Positions 53,659 to 62,508 of a stretch of 64,000 nt of DNA are shown piece by piece. Under the pieces are notes generated by a model. It saw only the letters and a program-made list of their open reading frames with translations. It had not been told where the DNA came from and did not search any database. This stretch comes from Pseudonocardia sp. SCN 73-27 (GTDB lineage: Bacteria > Actinomycetota > Actinomycetes > Mycobacteriales > Pseudonocardiaceae), in assembly GCA_001725415.1 (NCBI GenBank), contig MEGH01000038.1:57162-121161 (forward strand). Reading direction: 5' to 3'. The translations under genes were made by a program, and so were the position numbers. Numbering within the stretch: the stretch's first letter is position 1; every line of letters starts with the position of its first letter.

Positions 53659-56136
53659 ATGACCACGACCGCCGAACCCACCACCGAGCTCGGCAAGGCG
53701 CGCACCCGCAAGGAGGACGCGCGCCTCATCACCGGGCGCACCCGCTACACCGACGCGATCACCCCGCACGGCACGCTGCACATGTTCGTCGTGCGGTCCC
53801 CGATCGCCCACGCGACGATCACGAGCGTCGACAAGTCCGCCGCCGAGGCCGCCCCCGGTGTCCTCGGCGTCTTCACGGCCGCCGACCTGGGCGTCGAGGC
53901 CGTCGGCCTGCCCTGTGCCTGGCCGATCACGCCCGACATGAAGTCGCCGCAGCGTCCGTTGCTCGCCACCGGAACCGTGCACTTCGCCGGTGAGGGCGTC
54001 GCCGTGGTCGTCGCCCGCACGCCCGCCGAGGCGCGCGACGCCGCCGACCTCGTCGAGATCGACTACGACCCGCTCGAGCCGGTCCTCGACATGGAGGCCG
54101 CCCTCGCCGACGGCGCCACCCTCGTCCACCCCGACCTGGGCACCAACGAGAACGCCACCTGGGTGTTCGACTCGGGTGCCGCCGGCACCGGCGGCAGCGT
54201 CGACGAGGCGATCGCGGCCGCCGAGGCCGACCCCGACTCGATCGTGCTCAAGCGCCGCTTCCGCCAGCAGCGGCTCATCCCTGCCTTCATGGAGCCGCGG
54301 TCCTGCGTCGTCGACCCGACCGGTGAGCAGATCACCGTCTGGGCCGCCACCCAGGTCCCGCACATCCTGCGCACCATGACGACGGTGACCCTCGGCGTCC
54401 CCGAGGCCAAGCTGCGCGTCATCGCCCCCGACGTGGGCGGCGGCTTCGGCGGCAAGATCGGCGTCCTGCCCGAGGAGATGCTCTGCGTCGCCCTGGCGCA
54501 GCGGCTCAACAAGCCGGTCAAGTGGACCGAGACCCGGTCGGAGTCCCTGCTCGCCGCCCACCACGGCCGCGACCAGATCCAGGACATCACGATCACGGCG
54601 AAGAAGGACGGCACGGTCACCGGCCTCGACGTCCACCTCCTCGCCGACATGGGCGCCTACCTCGGCCTCGTCGGTCCCGGCGTGCCGATCCTGGGCGCGT
54701 TCATGTTCAACGCCATCTACAAGTTCCCGGCGCTGAAGTTCACGTGCACCAACGTCTTCACCACGAAGACGCTGACCGACGCCTACCGCGGCGCCGGCCG
54801 TCCGGAGGCCACGTTCGCGATCGAGCGGATCATGGACGAGCTCGCCGTCGAGCTCGGCCGCGACCCGATGGACCTGCGCAAGCAGAACTGGATCGCCCAC
54901 GAGGAGTTCCCGTTCACCACCGTCGTCGGCCTGACCTACGACACGGGGAACTACGAGCAGGCCACCGAACAGGCCATGGCGACGTTCGACTACGCCGGCC
55001 TGCGCCGCGAGCAGGAGGAGCGCCGCGCCCGCGGTGACAAGGTCCAGCTCGGCATCGGCATCTCGACCTTCACCGAGATGTGCGGTCTCGCCCCGTCCCG
55101 TGTCCTCGGCTCGCTCGCATACGGCGCCGGTGGCTGGGAGGCAGCCAGCATCCGCATGCTCGCCACCGGCAAGGTCGAGGTCGTCACCGGCTCGTCGGCA
55201 CACGGCCAGGGCCACGAGACGGCGTTCAGCCAGATCGTCGCCGACCAGCTCGGTGTGCCGTTCGAGGACGTCGAGATCCTCCACGGCGACACCCAGATCT
55301 CGCCGAAGGGCCTCGACACCTACGGGTCGCGGTCGCTCGCCGTCGGCGGCATCGCGATCGTCAAGGCGGCCGACAAGGTCATCGCCAAGGCGAAGAAGCT
55401 GGCCGCACACCTGCTCGAGGCGTCCGAGGACGACATCGAGTTCAACGCCGGCCAGTTCACCGTCCGCGGCACCGACAAGGGCAAGGCCATCCAGGAGCTG
55501 GCGTTCGCCGCGTTCATGGCGCACGACTACCCCGAGGACATGGAGCCCAGCCTCGACGCCGAGGCCGTGTACGACCCGGAGAACTTCTCCTTCCCGCACG
55601 GCACGCACCTCGCCGCGATGGAGGTCGACACCGAGACCGGCAAGGTCGCGCTGCGCCGTTACGTCTGCGTCGACGACATCGGCAATGTCGTCAACCCGCT
55701 CATCGCCGAGGGCCAGGTCCACGGCGGCCTCGCCCAGGGCATCGCGCAGGCGCTCTTCGAGGAGGCCAACTACGACGACCAGGGCACCCTGGTCAACGGC
55801 ACCTTCGTCGACTACACGCTGCCGTCGGCGGCCGACCTGCCCAGCTTCGAGTCGTCGACGGTCTCCACGCCGTCCACCTCGAACCCGCTGGGCGTCAAGG
55901 GCGTCGGCGAGGCGGGCACCATCGCCTCCACCCCGGCCATCGTCAACGGTGTCATCGACGCACTCCGGCACCTCGGCGTCACCGAGGTCGAGATGCCGAC
56001 GACGTCGCAGCGCGTGTGGCGGGCCATCCAGGAGGCGCAGGGCCGCAGCACGCAGGAGACTCCCGTCGACACCCACTCGCCGGGTGCGGGCCTCGGCTCG
56101 ATCGACCCGAACAACCCCCAGGGAGAGGTCCAGTGA
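53659..56136 (+). CDS. Molybdenum hydroxylase large subunit (CoxL form II-like), cluster 2
   Basis: The 825-residue Mo-binding subunit has RSPIAHATITSVDKSAAEAA, VGGGFGGKIGVLPEEM, the active-site loop TDAYRGAGRPEATFAIE, SSAHGQGHETAFSQIVADQL and VKGVGEAGTIASTPAI with the catalytic Glu. The AYRGAGR loop is form II, so CO is not the expected substrate. The C-terminus has a 40-residue extension (STQETPVDTHSPGAGLGS) beyond the usual end. The gene lies 2 bases after the small subunit and overlaps the medium subunit (GTGA). Confidence 0.94.
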   Translation: MTTTAEPTTELGKARTRKEDARLITGRTRYTDAITPHGTLHMFVVRSPIAHATITSVDKSAAEAAPGVLGVFTAADLGVEAVGLPCAWPITPDMKSPQRPLLATGTVHFAGEGVAVVVARTPAEARDAADLVEIDYDPLEPVLDMEAALADGATLVHPDLGTNENATWVFDSGAAGTGGSVDEAIAAAEADPDSIVLKRRFRQQRLIPAFMEPRSCVVDPTGEQITVWAATQVPHILRTMTTVTLGVPEAKLRVIAPDVGGGFGGKIGVLPEEMLCVALAQRLNKPVKWTETRSESLLAAHHGRDQIQDITITAKKDGTVTGLDVHLLADMGAYLGLVGPGVPILGAFMFNAIYKFPALKFTCTNVFTTKTLTDAYRGAGRPEATFAIERIMDELAVELGRDPMDLRKQNWIAHEEFPFTTVVGLTYDTGNYEQATEQAMATFDYAGLRREQEERRARGDKVQLGIGISTFTEMCGLAPSRVLGSLAYGAGGWEAASIRMLATGKVEVVTGSSAHGQGHETAFSQIVADQLGVPFEDVEILHGDTQISPKGLDTYGSRSLAVGGIAIVKAADKVIAKAKKLAAHLLEASEDDIEFNAGQFTVRGTDKGKAIQELAFAAFMAHDYPEDMEPSLDAEAVYDPENFSFPHGTHLAAMEVDTETGKVALRRYVCVDDIGNVVNPLIAEGQVHGGLAQGIAQALFEEANYDDQGTLVNGTFVDYTLPSAADLPSFESSTVSTPSTSNPLGVKGVGEAGTIASTPAIVNGVIDALRHLGVTEVEMPTTSQRVWRAIQEAQGRSTQETPVDTHSPGAGLGSIDPNNPQGEVQ

Positions 56137-56984
56137 TCCCCGCCAAGTTCGACTACGTACGGCCCTCGTCGGTGGACGAGGCCGTGGCGGCCCTGCGGGA
56201 CGCCGGTGAGGACGCCAAGATTCTCGCCGGCGGGCAGAGTCTGCTGCCGGTGCTGCGGCTGCGGCTCGCCGCACCGTCGGTGATCATCGACCTGGGCGGC
56301 ATCGCCGACCTGCGCCGGATCGCCGAGGACGGCGACCGCATCGCGATCGGCGCCATGGCCCCCCACCACGACGTCATGCGTGACGACCTGGTGAAGCAGC
56401 ACGTCTCGCTGCTCTCGCAGGCCACCGCCACGGTCGCCGACCCGCAGGTCCGTCACCGCGGCACCCTCGGCGGCGCGCTGGCGCACGCCGACCCGGCCGG
56501 CGATCTCGGTGCCGTCGCGCTCGCGCTCGACGCCGAGTTCGTCATCGCGGGCGCCTCCGGCACCCGCACCGTGCCGGCGAGCGAGTTCTTCGTCGACTAC
56601 TTCACGACCGCCATCGGCGAGGGTGAGATCCTCACCCAGGTGCGGTTCCCGAAGTACACCGGCTGGGCCACGCACTACGAGAAGTTCAACCGGACCGCAC
56701 AGGCCTGGTCGATGTGTGCGGTCGCCGTGGCCCTGCGCATCGACGGCGGCTCGATCGCCGAGGCCCGCGTCGGGCTGACCAACATGGGCACCACCCCGAT
56801 CCGCGCGAGCGGTGTCGAGGCGGCCCTCGTCGGACAGCAGGCGAACGAGGACTCGGCACGTGCCGCGGCCGAGCACGCGACGGAGGGCACTGCCGCACCG
56901 AGTGACGCCGACGCCGCATCCGACTACCGTGAGCACCTGGCAAGGGTGCTGACCGGCCGGGCGGTGCTCGCGGCAGCGGGCTGA
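56133..56984 (+). CDS. Molybdenum hydroxylase FAD-binding medium subunit, cluster 2
   Basis: The 283-residue FAD subunit has [40 protein letters not shown] and the C-terminal domain HYEKFNRTAQAWSMCAVAVA. GTG 56133 overlaps the large-subunit stop and starts VIPAKFDYVRPSSVDEA. It completes the S-L-M enzyme. A hairpin separates it from the coxG-like gene. Confidence 0.95.
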   Translation: MIPAKFDYVRPSSVDEAVAALRDAGEDAKILAGGQSLLPVLRLRLAAPSVIIDLGGIADLRRIAEDGDRIAIGAMAPHHDVMRDDLVKQHVSLLSQATATVADPQVRHRGTLGGALAHADPAGDLGAVALALDAEFVIAGASGTRTVPASEFFVDYFTTAIGEGEILTQVRFPKYTGWATHYEKFNRTAQAWSMCAVAVALRIDGGSIAEARVGLTNMGTTPIRASGVEAALVGQQANEDSARAAAEHATEGTAAPSDADAASDYREHLARVLTGRAVLAAAG

Positions 56985-56997
56985 GCAACAGCGTCAT

Positions 56998-57034
56998 CTG
57001 TGGACGCCCGCCCGACCCGGGTGGGCGTCCACAG
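56998..57034 (+). terminator. Hairpin between cluster 2 medium subunit and coxG-like gene
   Basis: CTGTGGACGCCC and GGGCGTCCACAG form a perfect 12-bp stem around a 13-base loop; GGGGGTTTTT follows 10 bases later. It may partly terminate, lowering coxG-like expression relative to the enzyme subunits. Confidence 0.6.
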
Positions 57035-57108
57035 TGTTGTGCGGGGGTTTTTCGGCCCCTCCCGCCCGGTCGGCGGGAGTGTGGCCCCGAAGAGGAGGCA
57101 GTTCACCG

Positions 57109-57837
57109 ATGCAGCTGGAGAACAAGTTCACGATCGCGGCGCCGATCGAAGAGGCCTGGGCGGCCCTGAACAACCCGGAGACGGTCGCGCCGTGTTTCCC
57201 GGGCGCCACCCTGACCGAGTACGAGGACGACTCGTTCACCGGCACCGTCAAGGTCAAGCTCGGCCCGATCTCCCTGACCTACAAGGGCAAGGGCACCTAC
57301 GTCGAGCGTGACGACGCGAACCACAAGGTCGTCATCGACGCCACCGGCCGCGACTCCCGCGGCAACGGCACCGCCGCGGCCAAGGTCACCGGCTCGATGG
57401 TGGCCCAGGGGCCGGACAAGACCGAGGTCACGATGGTCACCGACCTCTCGATCACGGGCCGTCCCGCCCAGTTCGGCCGCGGCGTCATCTCCGACGTCAG
57501 CGAGAAGATCATCGGGCAGTTCGCGTCGTGCCTGACCGACAAGCTGAGCGGCTCCGCCGCCGCCGACGCCGCACACGCGGCGCCGTCGGCCGACGCGCCC
57601 GCCGCGGCCGCGCCGACCAGCGCCCCGACGGCGGCCACCGCCGGAACCGAGGCCCCGAAGCCGGTGACGACGCCGAAGTCGACGCCGACGGGTGGCCCGC
57701 TGCGCAGCGAGGTCGACGCGATCGACCTGCTCGACTCGGCCGGCGCGCCCGTCCTCAAGCGGCTGGCGCCCGTCGTCGGTGTGCTCGGCGTACTGGTGGC
57801 GATCTTCGTCATCGTGCGTCGCCTGCGGTCGAAGTAG
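57109..57837 (+). CDS. CoxG-like SRPBCC protein with C-terminal membrane anchor
   Basis: The 242-residue protein has a CoxG/SRPBCC domain (residues 1-145: FTIAAPIEEAWAALNNPETV, CFPGATLTEYEDDSFTGTVK, VKLGPISLTYKGKGTYVERD), an Ala/Pro/Thr-rich linker (residues 150-205) and a C-terminal membrane segment followed by a basic end (VLGVLVAIFVIVRRLRSK). CoxG is thought to attach CO dehydrogenase to the membrane for electron transfer to quinones, and this layout fits an anchor. ATG 57109 follows GAGGAGG. It is the last gene of cluster 2. Confidence 0.9.
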   Translation: MQLENKFTIAAPIEEAWAALNNPETVAPCFPGATLTEYEDDSFTGTVKVKLGPISLTYKGKGTYVERDDANHKVVIDATGRDSRGNGTAAAKVTGSMVAQGPDKTEVTMVTDLSITGRPAQFGRGVISDVSEKIIGQFASCLTDKLSGSAAADAAHAAPSADAPAAAAPTSAPTAATAGTEAPKPVTTPKSTPTGGPLRSEVDAIDLLDSAGAPVLKRLAPVVGVLGVLVAIFVIVRRLRSK

Positions 57838-57846
57838 CAGCAGCCC

Positions 57847-57886
57847 GTGAGTGGCAATAGTCGCTGGAGCGACTATTGCCACTCAC
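57847..57886. repeat. 40-bp palindromic element, copy 9
   Basis: Perfect 19-bp arms (GTGAGTGGCAATAGTCGCT and complement) with GG centre, between the convergent coxG-like and PepSY genes. Confidence 0.92.
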
Positions 57887-57893
57887 GAGGCCG

Positions 57894-58382
57894 TCAGTCG
57901 TCCCAGCGGTCGTGGTCACCGCCGCGGCCGCGGTCGTCGCCGCCCCGGTGGTCCTCGCCACCGCCGTTCGTGATGTGGCGGCTGTCGTCGTAGCGGTCGT
58001 CATCGTCGTCGAGGCGGTCGCGGGTCACCTGGCCCGTCGCGGTGTCGACGTGCAGCTCCCGCACACCCGACCCCGTCCGGACGTCGACCTCCCACACCTG
58101 GCGGTCGTGTTCGGACTCCCGCTCCACCTTCACGACCTGCCCGCCACCCACGTGCGCCACGGCCGCCTGCTCGGCGGCGGAACGGTCGACGCCTGCCTGC
58201 ACGGCGTCGGTGAGCAACGGGGTGGGCGGCGCGCCTGTCGAGCTCGTGGAGGTCGTCGGCACGGTCGGGGTGCGGGTCGTGCTGTCCTCGCCCCCGGCGC
58301 CGAGTGCCAGCGCGGTGCCCGTCAGGGCGAGCAGGGTGACGCCGGTGGCGGCGGCGAGAACGACGGGGCGGCGGATGTTCAC
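57894..58382 (-). CDS. Secreted PepSY-domain protein with Asp/His-rich tail
   Basis: The 162-residue exported protein has a signal peptide (residues 1-28, RRPVVLAAATGVTLLALTGT). A PepSY domain spans about residues 55-120 (TDAVQAGVDRSAAEQAAVAH, VWEVDVRTGSGVRELHVDTA). The C-terminal 40 residues are very rich in Asp, Gly, Arg and His (RLDDDDDRYDDSR, HRGGDDRGRGGDHDRWDD). PepSY domains bind or inhibit peptidases; the tail could bind cations. It is the gene nearest the OmpR-type two-component system and a possible target or accessory of it. Confidence 0.85.
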   Translation of the reverse strand: MNIRRPVVLAAATGVTLLALTGTALALGAGGEDSTTRTPTVPTTSTSSTGAPPTPLLTDAVQAGVDRSAAEQAAVAHVGGGQVVKVERESEHDRQVWEVDVRTGSGVRELHVDTATGQVTRDRLDDDDDRYDDSRHITNGGGEDHRGGDDRGRGGDHDRWDD

Positions 58383-58548
58383 GGTGTCCTCCGGATCGGT
58401 GTTCGTCGGGTTCGCCCGACCTGCACGACGATGCCGCCGCGCCGCCTAGCACCGCGCTGCCCGATCCCTAACGCCCCGCTAAGTCGTGTGACGGCTGCGA
58501 CTCGGGCCCCCGCGTCCTGCAAGCCGCCACGGCCGGCCTGCCGACTCC

Positions 58549-58602
58549 GCGCGCAACCTCACGGTCGTGAATCAGGCACGGGACGACCGTGAGGTTGCGC
58601 GC
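58549..58602. repeat. Second palindrome family, copy 2
   Basis: Perfect 20-bp arms (GCGCGCAACCTCACGGTCGT and complement) with a 14-base centre. It shares GCGCAACCTCACGGTC with the element at 46237. Confidence 0.9.
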
Positions 58603-58876
58603 CGTGGTTCGGGCGGGCGTCGGAGGGGATCGGGTCGGCCAGGGTGTCGCGGGGCGTAGCTGACAGGGCGATCGGAGAGCCGGACCGCGACGCGGCCATC
58701 GCCTGCGACCGACAGCCCCCGCAGGCCGCGGCGACCTCGCGCACAGGTCGGGGACCGGAGCGCCCGTCGTCGTCGAGGAGACGAGCGTGTCGGTGAGCGT
58801 GCAGGTCGAGTCGCGTCCACGCGACGACGCCGACGACCGCTCCGGCGACGACGAGCAGGGCGACCAGCGCGGCCAC
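58559..58876 (-). CDS. Possible small membrane-anchored protein downstream of the kinase
   Basis: A 105-codon frame begins with a clear hydrophobic helix preceded in frame by basic residues (VAALVALLVVAGAVVGVVAW), then a hydrophilic tail with ACGGC. GTG 58876 lies 31 bases after the kinase stop, so it could be the last gene of that operon. The stop lies within the second-family palindrome and the tail has no recognisable domain. It may be a chance frame; included at low confidence. Confidence 0.35.
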   Translation of the reverse strand: MAALVALLVVAGAVVGVVAWTRLDLHAHRHARLLDDDGRSGPRPVREVAAACGGCRSQAMAASRSGSPIALSATPRDTLADPIPSDARPNHGAQPHGRPVPDSRP

Positions 58877-58907
58877 GAGCCGTCTCCGCCCGTCCTCGAC
58901 CCTACGG

Positions 58908-60179
58908 TCAGGATCGTGGCGGTCCGAGACCGACCACGACCCGCAGCCCCCGCCCCGGCGACTCCAGGCGCAGTCCGCCGCCGGACTGTTCGGCGGAGCG
59001 GCGCGCGATGTCGAGGCCCAGGCCCGTCGACCCGGCGCCGCTCACCCCGCGGCGCAGCGCGGGGGCTCCCGCGGGGATGCCGGGGCCGTCGTCGGCGACG
59101 GTGAGGGTGGCACCGCCGTCGGGTTCCGGTGTGAGCCGCACGGCGAACGACGTCCCGTCGGGGGTGTGAGCGAAGACGTTGCCCAGCAACGTGTCCACGA
59201 CGGCTTCGAGGTCGCCGCGGGGCAGCGCGACGGGCAGCGGGCCGGGGGCGAGGTCGACGGTGACGTCACGTTCGGTGTCCTCGGCGAGCACCGACCAGAA
59301 CGCGACGCGCTCGGCGACGACCGGCACCGCGTCGCAGGCCGCGGGGTCGGGGCCGCGGCGACGGGCCTGCTCGATCGCCCCGGTGACGGCGCGCTGCACG
59401 GCGTCGACACCTTCGCCGATGCGGGCGGCGTCGGAGGGCGACAGCGACTCGGCCTCGAGCCGCAACGAGGTCAGCGGAGTGCGGACGCGATGGGCGAGGT
59501 CGGCGATGGTCTCGCGTTCCTCGCGCAGCAGGTCGGTGATGCGTCCGGCGAGTCCGTTGAGGGCCCCGGCGACGACGCCCAGCTCGGCGGGGGCTCCCGC
59601 GTCGGCGCGGGCGTCGAGGTCGCCGCGGGCGAGGCGGTGGGAGACGGCGGCGAGGTCGGTGGTGGCGTGGACGAGCCTGCGCGCCAACCGGTCGGCGAGC
59701 ACGAGGCCGACGGCGAGCAGCGTGATCCCGAGCCCGGCGAGCAGCAGCCAGGAGCGGCCGACGCCGCGGGTCAGGTCGGCGTCGGGGACGAAGGCGCGTA
59801 CGGCCCCTCCGGCGCCACCGGCGTCACGGACGGCGACCACGATCTCCCGCCCGCCCGATACGTCGGTCGACGCCGAGACACCGCGGGCGCCGAGCTCGAC
59901 GAGCGGCGTGCGGGCGGCAGGGGTGCCGAGGACGGCCCCGTCGGGCAGGAAGAGTGTCACCTCGGCGGGCGTCGTGGCGCCGACCTGGCCGACCGCGAGA
60001 GCCAGGGCGTCGCGGCCGGCGGTGGCGACGAGCGGGCTGAGCGACTGGGCCTGCGCGGTCACCGTGGCGACGGCCCGGTCCTCGGCGACGGTGCGCACGA
60101 GGAGGGCGAGAGGGACGAGGAACGCGACGAGGACGAGGGTTGTCGTCGCAGCGACGAGTACGAGGACGCGGCGGCGCAC
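58908..60179 (-). CDS. Sensor histidine kinase (OmpR/EnvZ type)
   Basis: The 423-residue kinase has membrane helix 1 (residues 5-30), an extracellular sensor of about 110 residues, membrane helix 2 (142-162, WLLLAGLGITLLAVGLVLAD) and HAMP (about 163-215). A HisKA with the phospho-His near residue 230 (TIADLAHRVRTPLTSLRLEA) and HATPase (LGNVFAHTPDGTSFAVRL, VADDGPGIPAG, STGLGLDIARRSAEQSGGGL) follow. GTG 60179 follows the response regulator stop by 3 bases, so the two form an operon with the regulator first. The signal is unknown. Confidence 0.93.
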   Translation of the reverse strand: MRRRVLVLVAATTTLVLVAFLVPLALLVRTVAEDRAVATVTAQAQSLSPLVATAGRDALALAVGQVGATTPAEVTLFLPDGAVLGTPAARTPLVELGARGVSASTDVSGGREIVVAVRDAGGAGGAVRAFVPDADLTRGVGRSWLLLAGLGITLLAVGLVLADRLARRLVHATTDLAAVSHRLARGDLDARADAGAPAELGVVAGALNGLAGRITDLLREERETIADLAHRVRTPLTSLRLEAESLSPSDAARIGEGVDAVQRAVTGAIEQARRRGPDPAACDAVPVVAERVAFWSVLAEDTERDVTVDLAPGPLPVALPRGDLEAVVDTLLGNVFAHTPDGTSFAVRLTPEPDGGATLTVADDGPGIPAGAPALRRGVSGAGSTGLGLDIARRSAEQSGGGLRLESPGRGLRVVVGLGPPRS

Positions 60180-60182
60180 GGA

Positions 60183-60863
60183 TCAGCCCGGGGCGCCCAG
60201 GCGCACCCCGACACCCCGCACCGAGTGCAGGTAGCGCGGGGCCTGCGCGGTCTCGCCGAGCTTGCGGCGCAACCACGACAGGTGCACGTCGACGGTCTTG
60301 TCCGCGCCGCCGTAGGGCAGCCGCCACACCTCGGTGAGCAACTCCCGCTTGGCGACGACCTCGCCCGCCCGCGCCGCCAGGTAGTGCAGCAGGTCGAACT
60401 CGCGCGGGGTCAGCTCCAGGTCACGGTCGTCGAGCCGGGCCGTGCGCCCCCGCGGGTCGACGACGAGCCCGCCCACCGTCACGGTCGGATCGAAGTCCGC
60501 CTCCGCGCCGCGACGCAGCACCGCCCGGATGCGGGCGTCCAGCTGGGCGGACCCGAAGGGCTTCACCAGGTAGTCGTCGGCACCGGCATCGAGCACCGCG
60601 ACGATCTCGGCCTCGTCGTCACGCGCGGTGGCGACGATGACCGGCACCTTGCTCGCGCCGCGCAGCATCCGCAGCATCACGGTGCCGTCGAGATCCGGGA
60701 GGCCGAGGTCGAGGACCACGATGTCGGGCCGGTTGCCGACGGCCTGCTCCAGCCCGGCCATCGCGGTGGGCGCGGAGTCGACGGCGTGGCCGCGTTCGGA
60801 GAGCCCGCGCACGAGCGCACCGCGGATCGCGGCGTCGTCCTCCACGAGCAGTACCTGGGCCAT
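60183..60863 (-). CDS. OmpR/PhoB-type response regulator
   Basis: The 226-residue regulator has a receiver (AQVLLVEDDAAIRGALVRGL, Asp52 in IVVLDLGLPDLDG, Lys in DDYLVKPFGSAQLDARIRAV) and a winged-helix effector domain (LELTPREFDLLHYLAARAGE, KTVDVHLSWLRRKLGE). I use ATG 60863 (MAQVLLVED); an upstream ATG would add six residues. It is divergent from a secreted protein gene and leads the operon with the kinase. Confidence 0.95.
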   Translation of the reverse strand: MAQVLLVEDDAAIRGALVRGLSERGHAVDSAPTAMAGLEQAVGNRPDIVVLDLGLPDLDGTVMLRMLRGASKVPVIVATARDDEAEIVAVLDAGADDYLVKPFGSAQLDARIRAVLRRGAEADFDPTVTVGGLVVDPRGRTARLDDRDLELTPREFDLLHYLAARAGEVVAKRELLTEVWRLPYGGADKTVDVHLSWLRRKLGETAQAPRYLHSVRGVGVRLGAPG

Positions 60864-60966
60864 GTCCGCACCGTATGACACGCGGGGTGTGTGCGAGGTA
60901 CGTCCGGTGCCGACGTTGGCGCAGCCTTAGCGCTGTTTTAACCATCGGGGCGGGCATGCTCGTGAG

Positions 60967-61428
60967 GTGCGCCCCAGCAGAGCCCGATCCGCCGCCGCCG
61001 TCCTGGTGTGGGTGGTGATGGCAGCGGGTGCGCTCGTCGTCGGACTGACCGCGGTCGGCGCGGTCGGGTCCGGCATCACCGGGGAGGGCCTGCGCCCGTT
61101 GACGTCGGAGGAGATCGACACCCGGCTCGCCGCGCTGCCCGCCACCTCCGCGCCCCAGCCGCCCGCCTCGTCCGCGTCGCCGGCCGCGGAGCCGCAGGCC
61201 GTCGTCGTGTCCGGTGCGCCGGGCGGGACGGTCGTCGTCCGCTGCGAGGGGGCGACACCGCGGATCGTCTCGGCCAGCCCCGCGCAGGGCTTCGAGCTCA
61301 AGGAGTCGGGATCCGACGACGGCCGCCCTCGGGTGCGGTTCGAGGGCGGCGACATCGAGGTCGATGTGCGGCTGACCTGTGCCAACGGTGCGCCGGTGGG
61401 CGACGTGCGCGTCGAGCACGACGACTGA
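60967..61428 (+). CDS. Exported or membrane-anchored protein, unknown function
   Basis: I do not recognise a family. The 153-residue protein has an N-terminal membrane helix or uncleaved signal (VLVWVVMAAGALVVGLTAVG), a Pro/Ala/Ser-rich linker and a C-terminal beta-rich domain with two Cys (VVVRCEGATPRIVSASPAQG and VRLTCANGAPVGDVRVEH) that could form one disulfide. GTG 60967 is the only good start. It is divergent from the OmpR-type regulator and is a plausible direct target. Confidence 0.7.
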   Translation: MRPSRARSAAAVLVWVVMAAGALVVGLTAVGAVGSGITGEGLRPLTSEEIDTRLAALPATSAPQPPASSASPAAEPQAVVVSGAPGGTVVVRCEGATPRIVSASPAQGFELKESGSDDGRPRVRFEGGDIEVDVRLTCANGAPVGDVRVEHDD

Positions 61429-61454
61429 CGCCCGCCCCCTGCCAGGATGGCGCC

Positions 61455-62468
61455 ATGACCGGGGCCGGGCGGCACAACGACATCACCGACGTCGCGGGCA
61501 TCCGCGTCGGGCACGCGCAGGTCGAGGGCGAGGGCGCGCTCAGCGGCACGACGGTCGTCCTCGCGCCGCCCGGGGGCGCGGCGGCGGGGGTCGACGTCCG
61601 TGGCGCGGCGCCGGGCACGCGTGAGACCGACCTGCTCGACCCGCGCAACACCGTCGACAGGGTGCACGCGATCGTCCTGGGCGGCGGCAGCGCCTACGGT
61701 CTCGACGCCGCGGCCGGGGTGATGGCTCGGCTGGAGGAGGCCGGCGAGGGGTTCGCGGTGCCCGGCGGGGTGGTGCCGATCGTTCCGGCCGCGGTGCTGT
61801 TCGATCTCGGGCGCGGTGGTCGGTTCGGGGCTCGACCCGGTGCGGCGCAGGGCGTCGCGGCTCACGATGCGGCGTCCGACGGCCCGGTCGCGCAGGGTGT
61901 CGTCGGTGCGGGGACGGGCGCGGTCGCGGGCGGGCTGAAGGGCGGCATCGGTTCGGCCGGCGCGGTCCTCCCGGACGGGACGACCGTCGCCGCGCTGGTG
62001 GCGGTCAACGCGGTCGGCTCACCCGCCGACCTGGCGACGGGTGCGCTGCACGGGGCCCGGCACGGCGTGCCCGGCGAGTTCGACCTGCCCGCGGTCCGTG
62101 ATTCCGGGGGCGTGGGCCGGGCGCTGGCCCGGCACACCGGTGGCGGTGCCGGCACGGCGACGACGATCGGGGTCGTCGCCACCGACGCGACGCTCGACAA
62201 GGCCGGCTGCGCCCGGTTGGCGACGATGGGGCACGACGGCCTGGCCCGTTCGCTCGCGCCCGTGCACACGGTGATGGACGGCGACACGATCTTCGGGATG
62301 GCGACGGGCGCGCGGCCCGCCCCGGACATGCCGGGCCTGTTCGCGCTGCATGCCGCGGCCGCCGACGTCGTCGCGCGGGCGATCGTGCACGCGGTCCTGC
62401 ACGCCTGCAGCGTGTCGACTCCTGCCGGTACCTGGCTCTCGTACCGGGACGCCGTCGCGGGGTCGTGA
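61455..62468 (+). CDS. P1 family (DmpA-like) peptidase
   Basis: The 337-residue Ntn-type hydrolase of peptidase family S58 has HNDITDVAGIRVGHAQVEGE, VHAIVLGGGSAYGLDAAAGV, and the self-cleavage/nucleophile region ATTIGVVATDATLDKAGCAR, then MGHDGLARSLAPVHTVMDGD. Relatives are aminopeptidases, beta-peptidases or nylon oligomer hydrolases activated by self-cleavage before a Ser or Thr. Here the residue before TT is Ala, where I expect Asn in many homologues. ATG 61455. Its stop codon is provided by a 40-bp palindrome. Confidence 0.9.
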   Translation: MTGAGRHNDITDVAGIRVGHAQVEGEGALSGTTVVLAPPGGAAAGVDVRGAAPGTRETDLLDPRNTVDRVHAIVLGGGSAYGLDAAAGVMARLEEAGEGFAVPGGVVPIVPAAVLFDLGRGGRFGARPGAAQGVAAHDAASDGPVAQGVVGAGTGAVAGGLKGGIGSAGAVLPDGTTVAALVAVNAVGSPADLATGALHGARHGVPGEFDLPAVRDSGGVGRALARHTGGGAGTATTIGVVATDATLDKAGCARLATMGHDGLARSLAPVHTVMDGDTIFGMATGARPAPDMPGLFALHAAAADVVARAIVHAVLHACSVSTPAGTWLSYRDAVAGS

Positions 62469-62504
62469 GTGGCAATGGTCGCCATGGTGACCATTGCCAC
62501 TCAC
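62465..62504. repeat. 40-bp palindromic element, copy 10
   Basis: Arms GTGAGTGGCAATGGTCGCCA and TGGTGACCATTGCCACTCAC have one transition mismatch. Bases 2-4 are the stop of the P1 peptidase gene; the element lies 4 bases from the convergent moaD-like stop. Confidence 0.9.
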
Positions 62505-62508
62505 AGGC

